Shown: positions 7,612-14,809 of the stretch, one piece after another | Layout of the letters: the number at the start of each line of letters is the position of its first letter | How positions within the stretch are numbered: the stretch's first letter is position 1 | Source of the DNA: Pseudomonadota bacterium | Lineage (GTDB): Bacteria; Pseudomonadota; Alphaproteobacteria; Rhizobiales; Beijerinckiaceae | Length of the DNA: 30,545 nt | Reading direction: 5' to 3' | NCBI GenBank assembly: GCA_023426505.1 | Contig: JAFAAP010000200.1 | Coordinates: 1 to 30,545 of the forward strand | Position numbers and translations under genes: made by a program | Notes under the pieces: generated by a model | Seen by the model: only the letters and a program-made list of their open reading frames with translations | What the model was told of the DNA's origin: nothing | Database searches by the model: none

Positions 7612-7634
7612 CTGAAGCGAGGCGGCTCATGCCG
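7594..7634 (+). repeat. Right-end hairpin of the IscB element
   Basis: CGGCAT (7594-7599) and ATGCCG (7629-7634) enclose TCCTCCCCGTAGCTGAAG-type sequence, a layout like the IS200/IS605 right end that follows iscB and tnpB genes. It lies nine bases before the dehydrogenase start. Confidence 0.5.
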
Positions 7635-7642
7635 AATATCTG

Positions 7643-8584
7643 ATGAAACCAGACATCATCCTGGTTGAGCCCATGATGGCTCCCATTGAAGCGGCTCTTG
7701 ATGCCAATTACCAGGTTCATCGACTGTGGCAGGCAGAGGATCGGACCGCTCTTCTCGCTGAGATCGGTCCCAGGGTTCGCGCCGTAGTGACAGGCGGTGG
7801 AACGGGTGTGAGCCCAGCTCTGTTCGATGCCCTGCCGCAACTCGGCCTCATCGCCATCAACGGCATCGGCACGGACGCGGTGGATCTCGAGCGGGCTCAC
7901 CGCCAGGGGGTGCGGGTGACGACCACACCCGGCGTCCTGACAGATGATGTCGCCGATATCGCCATTGCACTCATGCTGGCCAGCAGCCGGCGCATCGCCG
8001 AAGGCGATCGTCTCGTCAGAGGAGGGGCATGGTCGCAAGGCAAGCGGTTGGCTCTCGGCCGCAGTCTCCGCGGAACGCGCGTCGGGATCTTCGGATTAGG
8101 ACAAATTGGCCGGGCGATCGCGAAGAGAGCCGAGGCTTTTTCGACGCAGATCCGTTATTTCAATCGCTCCGACGTACCAGACGCACCCTGGCCGCGGTTT
8201 GAATCGCTGGAGGCTCTGGCTCGGGACAGCGATATCCTCATCGTTAGTGTTGCCGGTGGCGCTCAAACAAAAGGGCTCGTCAATCGGGCTGTGCTAGACG
8301 CGCTCGGGCCGGACGGCATCCTGATCAACATTGCCCGAGGTAGCGTCGTCGACGAGCCGGAACTCGTAAGTGCCTTGAAGGATGGACGGATCTGGGGCGC
8401 GGGCCTCGATGTCTTTGCCCATGAACCGCACGTGCCCGAGGAGCTCTTCGACCTCGATAATGTCGTGCTCATGCCGCACCAAGGTAGCGCCACCATCGAG
8501 ACTCGCCTTGCAATGGGCGAACTGGTCCTCAGGAATGTCGCGGCTTACTTCGCAGGACAGGAATTGCTCTCTGCCGCTATGTGA
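7643..8584 (+). CDS. D-isomer-specific 2-hydroxyacid dehydrogenase
   Basis: A 313-residue NAD(P)-dependent enzyme that interconverts 2-keto acids and D-2-hydroxyacids in the cytoplasm. The Rossmann motif GLGQIG (151-156) is present, as are the catalytic residues Arg232 (NIARGSVVD), Glu261 (DVFAHEP) and His279 (MPHQGSAT). Length and motifs fit the glyoxylate/hydroxypyruvate reductase (GhrB-like) branch. No good ribosome site precedes the ATG at 7643; the nearest GAGG is about 20 bases away within the IscB element's end. Insertion of that element may have replaced the original leader. Two further in-frame ATGs at 7673 and 7676 are alternatives. It was probably the last gene of the catabolic operon. 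Confidence 0.9.
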   Translation: MKPDIILVEPMMAPIEAALDANYQVHRLWQAEDRTALLAEIGPRVRAVVTGGGTGVSPALFDALPQLGLIAINGIGTDAVDLERAHRQGVRVTTTPGVLTDDVADIAIALMLASSRRIAEGDRLVRGGAWSQGKRLALGRSLRGTRVGIFGLGQIGRAIAKRAEAFSTQIRYFNRSDVPDAPWPRFESLEALARDSDILIVSVAGGAQTKGLVNRAVLDALGPDGILINIARGSVVDEPELVSALKDGRIWGAGLDVFAHEPHVPEELFDLDNVVLMPHQGSATIETRLAMGELVLRNVAAYFAGQELLSAAM

Positions 8585-8594
8585 AGGGTTGGGA

Positions 8595-8852
8595 ATGCCG
8601 TCCACCACCGGCGCAGGCACATGCATGAGGACGGAGGAAGCTGAGAAGGCGGGCCGCCTTCTCAGGCACATCGCTGTCGACTTCGAGGCCAGCTGGGATC
8701 ACTTCTGGCTGGCGCGCTGATTGCGCGGCCGCATCGAAGCCGCGAACGCCGAAGTCGCCCGCTCGCAGACCTTTAGCCGAACCGAGGCGGAGCTTGCGTG
8801 GCCCATCAGGCGCATCGCTGACGAACAAGACACCCGTACGGTCGAGGAATAA
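8595..8852 (+). pseudogene. Small hypothetical protein interrupted by an in-frame TGA
   Basis: Starting at ATG 8595, after AAGGGTTGGG, the frame reads MPSTTGAGTCMRTEEAEKAG, then HIAVDFEASWDHFWLAR and a TGA (8718-8720). The same frame then continues RGRIEAANAEVARSQTF and ends at TAA (8850-8852). If the stop were a sense codon the product would be 85 residues, acidic and helical. Either only a 41-residue peptide is made or this is a nonsense-mutated gene. I do not recognise the family. Confidence 0.35.
8641..8665. repeat. Perfect 12-bp-arm inverted repeat
   Basis: CTGAGAAGGCGG and CCGCCTTCTCAG flank a single G, 57 bases after the dehydrogenase stop. It could end or pause transcription of the catabolic operon, though no T-run follows, and it also lies within the broken small reading frame at 8595-8852. 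Confidence 0.5.
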
Positions 8853-9123
8853 CGCTTCGATCCATGCGCCCGGGCAAAACGAAAGCGCCTGTCATCTTAA
8901 GGGGCGCTCCAAGTGCCAACCCGTGCGACGTGTGTTGAGGGCCAGTGCTAGAAATGTATTCAGGCAATGGCGTCTCGAGCGCTCGGAATGCCCCTACGTA
9001 TTGTACCGACTTATCCCTAAGTGGGTTATCGGCCATATCAGATCCAGCGACAGCAAGTCCAAGCTCTCTATGCAGGAATATACACAACAATTCAAGAATA
9101 GCTGCCGCTGTTGGGGAGGATAG
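8853..9123. other. Intergenic stretch without recognisable gene
   Basis: No frame here has a ribosome site plus plausible composition. The end of the stretch holds the GGGGAGGATAG leader of the gene starting at 9124, and the AT-richer part around 9000-9100 may hold its promoter. Confidence 0.4.
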
Positions 9124-9333
9124 ATGATGGGTCAGAACACACAGGATCGGCGGGAGGTGGGACGGCGGCTGATCGCCGAAGCACAAGCGGCCCGGATTCA
9201 GGCTCACGTGCGGACGGTGCTCTCTCGCATCTCCGCGGCTGCGGCGGTTCGTGGTAAGCAACCCGCAGGTACCGAACAACGACTGATAGGCTTCGCTCGT
9301 CGGGGCAATTGCGGCAGGGGGAAGACTGCCTGA
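9124..9333 (+). CDS. Small basic hypothetical protein (69 aa)
   Basis: An ATG-ATG start follows a strong GGGGAGG. The product is rich in Arg, Ala and Gln (DRREVGRRLIAEAQAARIQ, then VRTVLSRISAAAAV), predicted mostly helical, with a basic tail. No family is recognised. It sits 30 bases upstream of the alpha-CTD-like gene at 9364 and may be cotranscribed with it. Confidence 0.45.
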   Translation: MMGQNTQDRREVGRRLIAEAQAARIQAHVRTVLSRISAAAAVRGKQPAGTEQRLIGFARRGNCGRGKTA

Positions 9334-9363
9334 TCCTGGAGCCGTTCAGCTGGAGTCAGTGCG

Positions 9364-9606
9364 ATGCATCCGAATGAGCCTGTCTCCGGCCCGATTGCGG
9401 GTCTCCGTCTGCCGCGGTACGCTTGGGCGGTGCTGGAGCGGGAAAATATCACGACCGTCGATCAGCTCAAGGCGGTGGCCGGCGAGATGGAGCAGATGGT
9501 ACACGGCGTCGGGTGCAAGACGGCCCAGATCATTAGGGCCGAACTCGTCCGCATTCAGTTCTGCGAAAAGCCGCGGCACCGTCGGCGCTACTGGGCGAGG
9601 CCCTAA
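9364..9606 (+). CDS. Stand-alone RNA polymerase alpha-CTD-like / helix-hairpin-helix protein (copy A)
   Basis: An 80-residue protein whose residues 8-63 (GPIAGLRLPRYAWAVLEREN, then ITTVDQLKAVAGEMEQM, then GVGCKTAQIIRAEL) follow the pattern of the RNA polymerase alpha C-terminal domain: two LxLxxxxxxxLxxxxIxTxxxL helices and a final GxGxKxxxxIxxxL helix-hairpin-helix. That domain binds DNA backbones (UP elements) and activators. GGAG lies about eleven bases upstream of the start. A clear paralogue is encoded at 10199-10489. The role of a free domain of this kind is unknown; decoy, regulator or nucleoid-associated protein are possibilities. Confidence 0.65.
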   Translation: MHPNEPVSGPIAGLRLPRYAWAVLERENITTVDQLKAVAGEMEQMVHGVGCKTAQIIRAELVRIQFCEKPRHRRRYWARP

Positions 9607-9757
9607 CGTCACAGACCGGAGCTCGGACGGAGCGCCAGCGGGATCAAGGCCGGTCAGGCGCTCGAGTTGCTGGCTGCGGCGAAGCGCCAACGACGATAGC
9701 TGAAATCTGTAATCTCTCGAAGGCCGTGTGAATCGCGCCTACGCTGGTGCCGCGCGT

Positions 9758-9934
9758 TTAGGCCTTGGCGATAAGGACGAGCCCAAGAACGGTAAGGGTG
9801 AGACAGAGGACCCCGTAGGCGATCATCATGCTTCTGGCCATAGACAACTCGCCCAGCCTGCTGCCGCCAGGCCACGCGAGAACCACCAGCACCAGGCTGA
9901 TGAGGATTAGGGCCACGCCAAGGGCAAGGTTCAC
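9758..9934 (-). CDS. Small two-helix membrane protein (58 aa)
   Basis: The start is a GTG (9932-9934) with CAGGAGG six bases upstream, much better supported than any farther ATG. The product opens VNLALGVALILISLVLVVLAW (first membrane helix, residues 2-21), has a short loop (PGGSRLGELSMARS), and a second helix IAYGVLCLTLTVLGLVLIA up to the C-terminus. It has no cysteines or charged membrane residues. Such proteins are often stress-induced or act on membrane complexes; no family is recognised. It is transcribed against its neighbours. Confidence 0.6.
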   Translation of the reverse strand: MNLALGVALILISLVLVVLAWPGGSRLGELSMARSMMIAYGVLCLTLTVLGLVLIAKA

Positions 9935-9985
9935 GGTTGTCCTCCTGCCGATCCGTTTCCGGCTCGCGCCATCGCAAAAAGAGAA

Positions 9986-10003
9986 CGCCCTTCCCAAAGG
10001 GCG
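9986..10003 (-). terminator. Hairpin with T-rich tail, minus direction
   Basis: CGCCCTT (9986-9992) and AAGGGCG (9997-10003) form a 7-bp stem with a 4-base loop. Read on the minus strand it is followed by TTCTCTTTTTG, so it could stop leftward transcription arriving from beyond 10003, just before the small membrane protein gene. Confidence 0.45.
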
Positions 10004-10198
10004 CTTCAATGTCCGGCCTGAGGGCGACACTGCGTAAGGGCAACGCGGCGGGCCTGGACGCCTGGATAACGGAGAACATCTCTTTTGTCCTATCGTGATA
10101 TTCGACGGACAAATACGCCATGACTCCCTACTGCTCCTGGCGCAGAAACAGAGCTTCTGGTCGCAAGGTTGCGGTGCCTGAGCGAATCTCCGTACACG

Positions 10199-10489
10199 AT
10201 GTCAAAACTATTCAATGATGAAACGGGCCAAGACTACTCGGCCAAGGCGACACGCTCAACCTTGGGAACGAAGTCGAAGCCCAATCCTTTCAACGAGAGT
10301 TGGAAAGGCCCGATCAGAGGTCTCTGTCTCCCGCTCGCCGTTTGGACCCGCTTGGGCCGCGAAGGTATCACAACTATTGATCAGCTTCAGGCGGTTGCAC
10401 ATCAGCTCGAAAAGCTCGATGGCATTGGCCCAAAGGCGGCTTGGATCATTCGTGAGGAACTCGTCCGCGTAACCGTTCCCAGACGGTAA
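10199..10489 (+). CDS. Stand-alone RNA polymerase alpha-CTD-like / helix-hairpin-helix protein (copy B)
   Basis: A 96-residue protein from the ATG at 10199 (a TTG at 10169 is possible; neither has a good ribosome site). After a polar N-terminus, residues 36-92 read GPIRGLCLPLAVWTRLGREG, ITTIDQLQAVAHQLEKL, then GIGPKAAWIIREELVRV, matching copy A almost position for position and the alpha-CTD/helix-hairpin-helix pattern. Copy B has a cleaner GIGPKAA hairpin. The two copies are separated by the oppositely oriented membrane protein gene, so they arose by duplication followed by rearrangement or insertion. Confidence 0.65.
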   Translation: MSKLFNDETGQDYSAKATRSTLGTKSKPNPFNESWKGPIRGLCLPLAVWTRLGREGITTIDQLQAVAHQLEKLDGIGPKAAWIIREELVRVTVPRR

Positions 10490-10638
10490 TGATCGGGCAA
10501 GGAGCCACAGCCGGTTTCTGGCAAGCCGTTTCTGACAAGCTCAGAACGGGCATCCTGACCTGGCGCTGCCCTCTCCCAGACTGCTCAGCAGTTCCTGTGA
10601 GCAGCGCAGGTTCTCGTGGGCCATCTTCACCTGTTCGG

Positions 10639-10986
10639 TCACCTCATGGTCAGGTGTGTCATCGGCTCGCCGCGCACCTTGGCCGTGCTGGCGGTTCTGG
10701 ACAGCCTAACAGGCTGCCGCCCGGACTGACGATCCAGCGCCTCGAAGAAGGGCAGCACCAGGACCAACTCGCCCACCGCGGTCACAACCTCGAAAGCGTA
10801 GCGCCTGGGGTTGAGACCCTGGGCAAGCCACCCGCGCCATGTCCGTGACCGTTTCGAGGGTCTACACAGACCCAAGCAAGAGGCCACGTGGGCGCGCAAG
10901 AACTGATTAAGGTCATCGGCGATGAAATACTCATTCTCGAGCAGGAGAACACGGTCGCCTGCCAGATCCTGCACTGGGGTTTCCAT
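10639..10986 (-). pseudogene. Response-regulator receiver-domain protein, frameshifted
   Basis: The start at 10986 has an excellent GGAGGAG site. The first part, GDRVLLLENEYFIADDLNQF, is a typical receiver-domain opening (LLVEDEYLIADDL in relatives). Near 10860 the frame is lost; another frame continues LETVTDMARVA, the usual next helix, and the first frame later shows GELVLVLPFFEAL. The phospho-acceptor region, normally LLDVNL, reads FEVVTAV, so the key Asp is gone even where the frame is right. This is a dead stand-alone receiver protein of the kind common in Rhizobiales. Confidence 0.65.
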
Positions 10987-11119
10987 GGCACTCCTCCAGT
11001 GTCCGGCCGAGCCGGTCTGCTTACCCGAGGGTCAGCAGGGTAGGGCGGACGAAGTTCCCGCTCTGGAACAGCATTTTCCAAGCTGCATTAGGGTTGAAAA
11101 TCAGTCGCTAGGTGCCGTC

Positions 11120-11377
11120 ATGAGTGCCGAGGACTATCCCCTGATCCAACGCGCCGAGACAGCGGTGGCCGAAGCCGCACGGCTCCGCGAAGCCCTTGAG
11201 CAGCTCCAAGGGAAGATTCGGCAGCAGGCTGAGCGGCTCGCCCGGATCGAAACCGAGCTGGACCCACTCCAGCCACACCCAGCCGAGGAGCTGGGAGAGG
11301 TCAGAGCACTTCTGGCCCGGGAGCCGCGTGAGGAAGGGCAGCATCCTTTTCATGCTGGGCAATTGTATCCAGGATGA
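11120..11377 (+). CDS. Small coiled-coil hypothetical protein (85 aa)
   Basis: From ATG 11120 (weak AGGTG upstream) the product MSAEDYPLIQRAETAVAEAA continues as a long amphipathic helix, RLREALEQLQGKIRQQAERL then ARIETELDPLQ, with heptad spacing, followed by a second short helix. It resembles small coiled-coil proteins found in many copies in Rhizobiales genomes, but I cannot name the family. Its last 77 bases overlap the end of the converging remnant at 11301-11573. Confidence 0.45.
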   Translation: MSAEDYPLIQRAETAVAEAARLREALEQLQGKIRQQAERLARIETELDPLQPHPAEELGEVRALLAREPREEGQHPFHAGQLYPG

Positions 11378-11573
11378 GCCGGCGGTGGTTCCGCCAAGTC
11401 ACTACGGTCTCTTCCAGCAGCTGCAGCAGGTCTCGGGCCACGGCTGCCTCGTAGCCCCCGTTTCGTCATCCATTGGATAGGGGCCGATCTGCTCAGAGAC
11501 GCGCTGCTCGCCTGCCGCAAGATGACGCTCCGCCGCGATCGGGACTTTTGCGTTCTGACTGAAGGTCGTTCAT
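11301..11573 (-). pseudogene. Small Rhizobiales helical protein with two homopolymer frameshifts
   Basis: Reading from ATG 11573 gives MNDLQSERK. After correcting a one-base slip in the TTTT run at 11546-11549 it gives VPIAAERHLAAGEQRVSEQI. After a second slip at the CCCCC run (11455-11459) it gives GYEAAVARDLLQLLEETVVT and RNHRRLILDTIAQHEKD, ending at TGA 11301-11303. The AERHLAAGEQRV ... LL..L..T...HR.LIL pattern is that of a frequent small helical protein family in Rhizobiales. Both slips lie in homopolymers, so sequencing error is as likely as decay. Confidence 0.55.
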
Positions 11574-11738
11574 GGTGGCGCTCCTCGGCTTCGCAGGCGG
11601 AAGCGCTCGTCACTGTCAGTCACCAGCGCCTACAGGTTCGGTTTTGCCGGTGATGGAGCCATTCTATGCCCGCGAGGAGGCGAACGTTAGGCTCTTGTTA
11701 TGCGGTGCTATTCTTATTGTCTGCCACCAGGAACAGCC

Positions 11739-11941
11739 TTGTATTCCCCTCGCTCTAATAAGACCGCCGAGTATCGGCGCCAGGCCCAGGAGGCCAGGGA
11801 TTTCGCCGGTCGGATCTCGCTCAATGATGCCGTCGCCAGCTTCTTGAGACTGCCACGCACTTGGAGGTACTGGCAGAGGAAGAGGAGCGCAGAGTTCGTG
11901 AAACTGTGTCGGTTCAGGCACCTCGCTCGACAGAGGAATGA
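11739..11941 (+). pseudogene. Small helical hypothetical protein with one frameshift
   Basis: A TTG at 11739 with AGGAA nearby begins a frame reading SNKTAEYRRQAQEARDFAG and ISLNDAVAS. Near 11840 the coherent reading shifts by one base to LETATHLEVLAEEEERRVRE and ends TEE at TGA 11939-11941. The combined pattern (AEYR.QA.EAR ... LL.TA..LE.LAEEEE) is that of a small helical protein common in Rhizobiales. No homopolymer sits at the slip, so true decay is likely. Function unknown. Confidence 0.5.
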
Positions 11942-12633
11942 ACACAGCGAGTTTCGCGAAGCGCCTTTTTGACAAGGTTACTCGAGGAGCGATTACATGA
12001 GACCGATAATCCCAGTCCACAAAATCAGGCTTAGGGGCACGGCAAAGACAAATCCCTGCATGAAATCCACAGGAGTTTCCTCTCGGCAGTGGGGTGAAGG
12101 ATATTCCAGTAATCCTGATGGAAGCCGAAAGTTCCGATAACCGCTTTATGTAACTGGATAAAGGAGCGTTTCAGCGCATTCGGAAGATTCGATCAAGTGC
12201 GGCTGCCGGTCGAGTGAAGAGCCAGTACAATACGCCTTGCCGCGTCGCCTGCGGCGCACACGAATACTGGCGAGATCTTTGCGGGACACCGGCGCAGAAA
12301 CTCCTGCCCCGTTTAACCTAGGTAATAGGCCTATCCCCAGAGTCATCTAGGGTCATAGCGACCCTTCATTGGTTCGTTCCTCCTCTGACCTGCTCCCTCT
12401 CGGCTCCGCTGACGAGGGAGCTTCTTTTTGCACGCTGACTCATTGTGGATGCAGTGAGTAATGACACTCTCACGCGTTGAAAGGAGTGAGGTTCCTGGTT
12501 TTTCAGGCGGCTTTGGACAGTGTCGTGCGACGCACCGGCCATCCGGGTTCCCTCGGCTGATCTGACGCTGTCCCTCGTGGAAGAGGGCTCCCACGCCTCA
12601 GAGGCGAGCTCGCGCTTGGCTCCAGGCCAGTGT
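11942..12633. other. Long non-coding stretch with one terminator
   Basis: I find no convincing gene in these 690 bases. The terminator at 12392-12429 is the only clear element. The right end borders the tnpB relic and may include its lost 3' end and guide-RNA part, but no recognisable right-end hairpin remains. Confidence 0.4.
12392..12429 (+). terminator. Rho-independent terminator
   Basis: GCTCCCTC (12392-12399) pairs with GAGGGAGC (12414-12421), followed at once by TTCTTTTT. The structure would stop plus-strand transcription, for example read-through from the small genes around 11100-11940. Confidence 0.65.
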
Positions 12634-13300
12634 CTAGGCTCCGACGACGTTCCGGCCCTTGGGTCGGTGCCTTTGACCGCATTGTGGACACTGGGACGAC
12701 GTCCCACGCTCCTCTCCGGTGGAGCACGCAACCGTATCAGTTACGTCTGCGGCCAGATGGATCTCTCGGCGATTGGCACAGGCTCGTTGAGCGCCGGGAG
12801 GTTCTTTCGCCTTCGCGATCGCGGCTCGCACAATGTGGAGTTCGTAACCGTCCTTCCCGACGAGCTTGACGCTGCCTGGGTCGCACGGGCGATCCAGCTT
12901 GGATCCGAGCGACTTGCACCCTCGGCCCATCGGCAGGATCAGCTGCTTGTCGACCGTGTCATCCCGCGCAGCCTGTGCCGGCCAATCCAGGGGGAAGAAC
13001 GCTTTCTCTCGGCGCGGCAAGCGCAGCCAGGTCCGCGATGGCGGCTCGTTCCGGCGCCGCTCCCTCGCCTCAGATTTCGCCAGGACCTGGGAACGATCGT
13101 CTGGAGCGTCTGCGAAGGCAGTTTGTAGCGGCCCGTGCTCGACTGTTGCAGATCGTTTCACGTCGGGCGTGGCTCGCACGGGCCCCTTCAGGGATGGCCA
13201 CGAGAGCGCCTCATTCTTGCGCGGCTTCCTTGTGCGTCGCGCATCGCCTCAAACTGTCCTTGGGCAGCCGGTTGAGGCGATGAATCGAGACGCTTTCCAT
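12634..13300 (-). pseudogene. tnpB: TnpB RNA-guided nuclease relic, multiply frameshifted with internal deletions
   Basis: From ATG 13300 the minus strand reads MESVSIHRLNRLPKDS, and then in shifting frames ARASHAR, DLQQSSTGRYKLPSQTLQ, QVLAKSEARERRRNEPPSRT and RREKAFFPLDWPAQAARD. It continues LILPMGRGCKSLGSKLDRP, SVKLVGKDGYELHIV, REIHLAADVTDT and ERGTSSQCPQCGQRHRPKGR, ending in VVGA and a stop. This is the order of an IS200/IS605-family TnpB. RuvC-I reads ACANRREIHLAA where AGIDLGEIHLAA is expected, so the first catalytic Asp is lost. The RuvC-II region and the second zinc-finger Cys pair are deleted. It cannot encode an active nuclease. Confidence 0.7.
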
Positions 13301-13384
13301 GCTGTCAAAGCACGAACAAGCCATGAATGGTCAAGCTTCGCCCGCACCAAGTGCGGTGGCCATCCTGCCAGCCTGCTCTCATCC

Positions 13385-13404
13385 CGATCCCCTCAACGGG
13401 ATCG
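13385..13404. repeat. Hairpin between the tnpB relic and the toxin-like gene
   Basis: CGATCCC (13385-13391) and GGGATCG (13398-13404) form a 7-bp stem around CTCAAC. Its place just outside the tnpB start fits a subterminal hairpin of the element's left end; without a T-run it is a poor terminator. Confidence 0.35.
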
Positions 13405-13446
13405 CACTTCCCGCAAGTTACTGTTAACCTGAGCCATTAGACAAGA

Positions 13447-14809
13447 GTGTGCGGACCGCGTCTCGCCTATGCCTTCCAAGAGCTCAGCCGGGTGTACAAG
13501 TTTCAAAAGCACACGACCGAAGGCGTCGCAAAGGAATACGTGACTTATCACGAGGAGAGGTCAAAGAGGATCCTGACGAACTGGCGGGATATAGACAGGG
13601 CGAAAGGAGCGGTCGATCTCATCGCCGTTACGACGCTCACTTCGCCTCTGGCCGGCTTCGATCCCCTGCTCATCTTCGGACCGATGGTCGTCGGCGCGGG
13701 AGCGGAAGGGACCGCCAAGTGGGCCGGTTACGATGACGTTTTCGCCTCCGGAGTCGGTAACTTAGAGGCAATCGGATCATCGTTCTTCATGCCCTCGGTC
13801 CGCTCCCTCGGACTCGCACCCTCTCCGTCCAAGATCAGTTCCTATCTTGCGGCAGAACGTACCGCGCGTTGGGAGCAGAACGCGGCCAAGCTCGAAGCCA
13901 ATGGACTCGAGTGGGAGTTGAGCCGTGGCATCCAAGTCGGTGAAGGCGTCACGCTGTTCAAGCGTCCGCCGGCGCAGGCGCTGTCAGCGCGCTGCAGGTC
14001 CCGTCGTGCCACAGCTGGCTGCTCCGGCAGCGCCGCCTGCAGGAAACGCGGCAGGTTTGCCGCAGCGGGCCCTTGCCGCCGGCCGGGAGAATGCCGGGGG
14101 TGTCCCCGCTGTAGCCGGCATCGACTATTTTCCGGCAGCCGGCGCAGGGGAGATCGCAAGCTACGAGGCGACGGCGGCGCGAAGCATGCGTGATACATTG
14201 CAGATCGGTGGCGTCGAGCCGAGATCAGGCGTCGTCGCGAACATGTCGAACGGAGGCGCCCGCTCTACGGGCGGCGCCATCGCTGTAGCACCGCCTGCCG
14301 TGAGGTTAGTGCCTTTAGCGACGAAGCTTGCGCCCGAGTGGCTGAACACCGCGATCGCCCGTTCCGGGGTCGATAACTTCGTGTTCAAGTCGATCGCGCA
14401 GAACGCAGGGGAATTGGCGCATTGGAATCAGGCACTCCGCACCGTTGCTGCAAACCCAACGAGCAAATATGCGCTGGCGCTGGGTCAGCCACTGACGTCG
14501 GCGAACGCTCGTGCGGTCTTTGACGAGGTCAACGGGGTCTTCTTCGACTTTCGTGGAATCAGTGGGGCTGGGACGCACAACACCCACCACTGGAACGCTA
14601 TCGCACGCTACCCCGAGCTGGCGGTGGATCCGCGCAACCTGTTCCTGGTGGGATCGGCCCTTGACGCACAACGGCACCGAGTCGGTGAACACATCTTCCT
14701 GCACTGGGCCAGCCGCAAGGGAAATCCGTACTCTGGTCCGGTTCGGCCGGGTGCGGTGCACGATCTGGGCTGGGCGAGATCGGTTCTTGAGGCCCTGGAC
14801 AGATGGTGA
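13447..14809 (+). pseudogene. Putative HNH-type nuclease toxin, frameshifted
   Basis: The first part (GTG 13447; an in-frame stop lies just upstream) reads YAFQELSRVYKFQKHTTEGV, then a glycine-rich hydrophobic stretch (DPLLIFGPMVVGAGAEGTA). At about 13975-14000 the sense reading moves to the next frame, giving GPVVPQLAAPAAPPAGNAA, and ends with GTHNTHHWNAIARYPELAVD, RNLFLV, then HRVGEHIFLHW at 14809. The clustered His/Asn/Asp residues (THHWN, DPRNL, GEHIFLH) look like an HNH/Endonuclease-VII-type toxin domain at the C-terminus of polymorphic toxins. If the frame were repaired the product would be about 453 residues. No delivery domain or immunity gene is recognised, so the toxin role is an inference. 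Confidence 0.5.

Larger units (their letters stand above)
6364..7634 (+). mobile_element. Non-autonomous IscB (OMEGA) element of IS200/IS605 type
   Basis: The unit comprises a hairpin-rich left part, an omega-RNA region directly before iscB, the broken iscB, and a terminal hairpin (7594-7634). It fills the 1.4 kb between the ABC ATPase stop (6238) and the dehydrogenase start (7643). No TnpA transposase is present, so any movement would have needed one in trans. The left boundary is a guess and could lie anywhere from 6239 to about 6390. The right boundary is placed at the end of the CGGCAT/ATGCCG stem. Confidence 0.65.

Noticed and set aside
9654..10121. 155-codon minus-strand frame beginning MAYLSVEYHD
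   Set aside because: It runs through a terminator-like hairpin and overlaps the small membrane protein gene in another frame; the GTG start of the latter has a far better ribosome site.
12520..13128. 202-codon open frame on the plus strand
   Set aside because: Antisense to the tnpB relic, whose minus-strand motifs are recognisable; the plus-strand product shows none.
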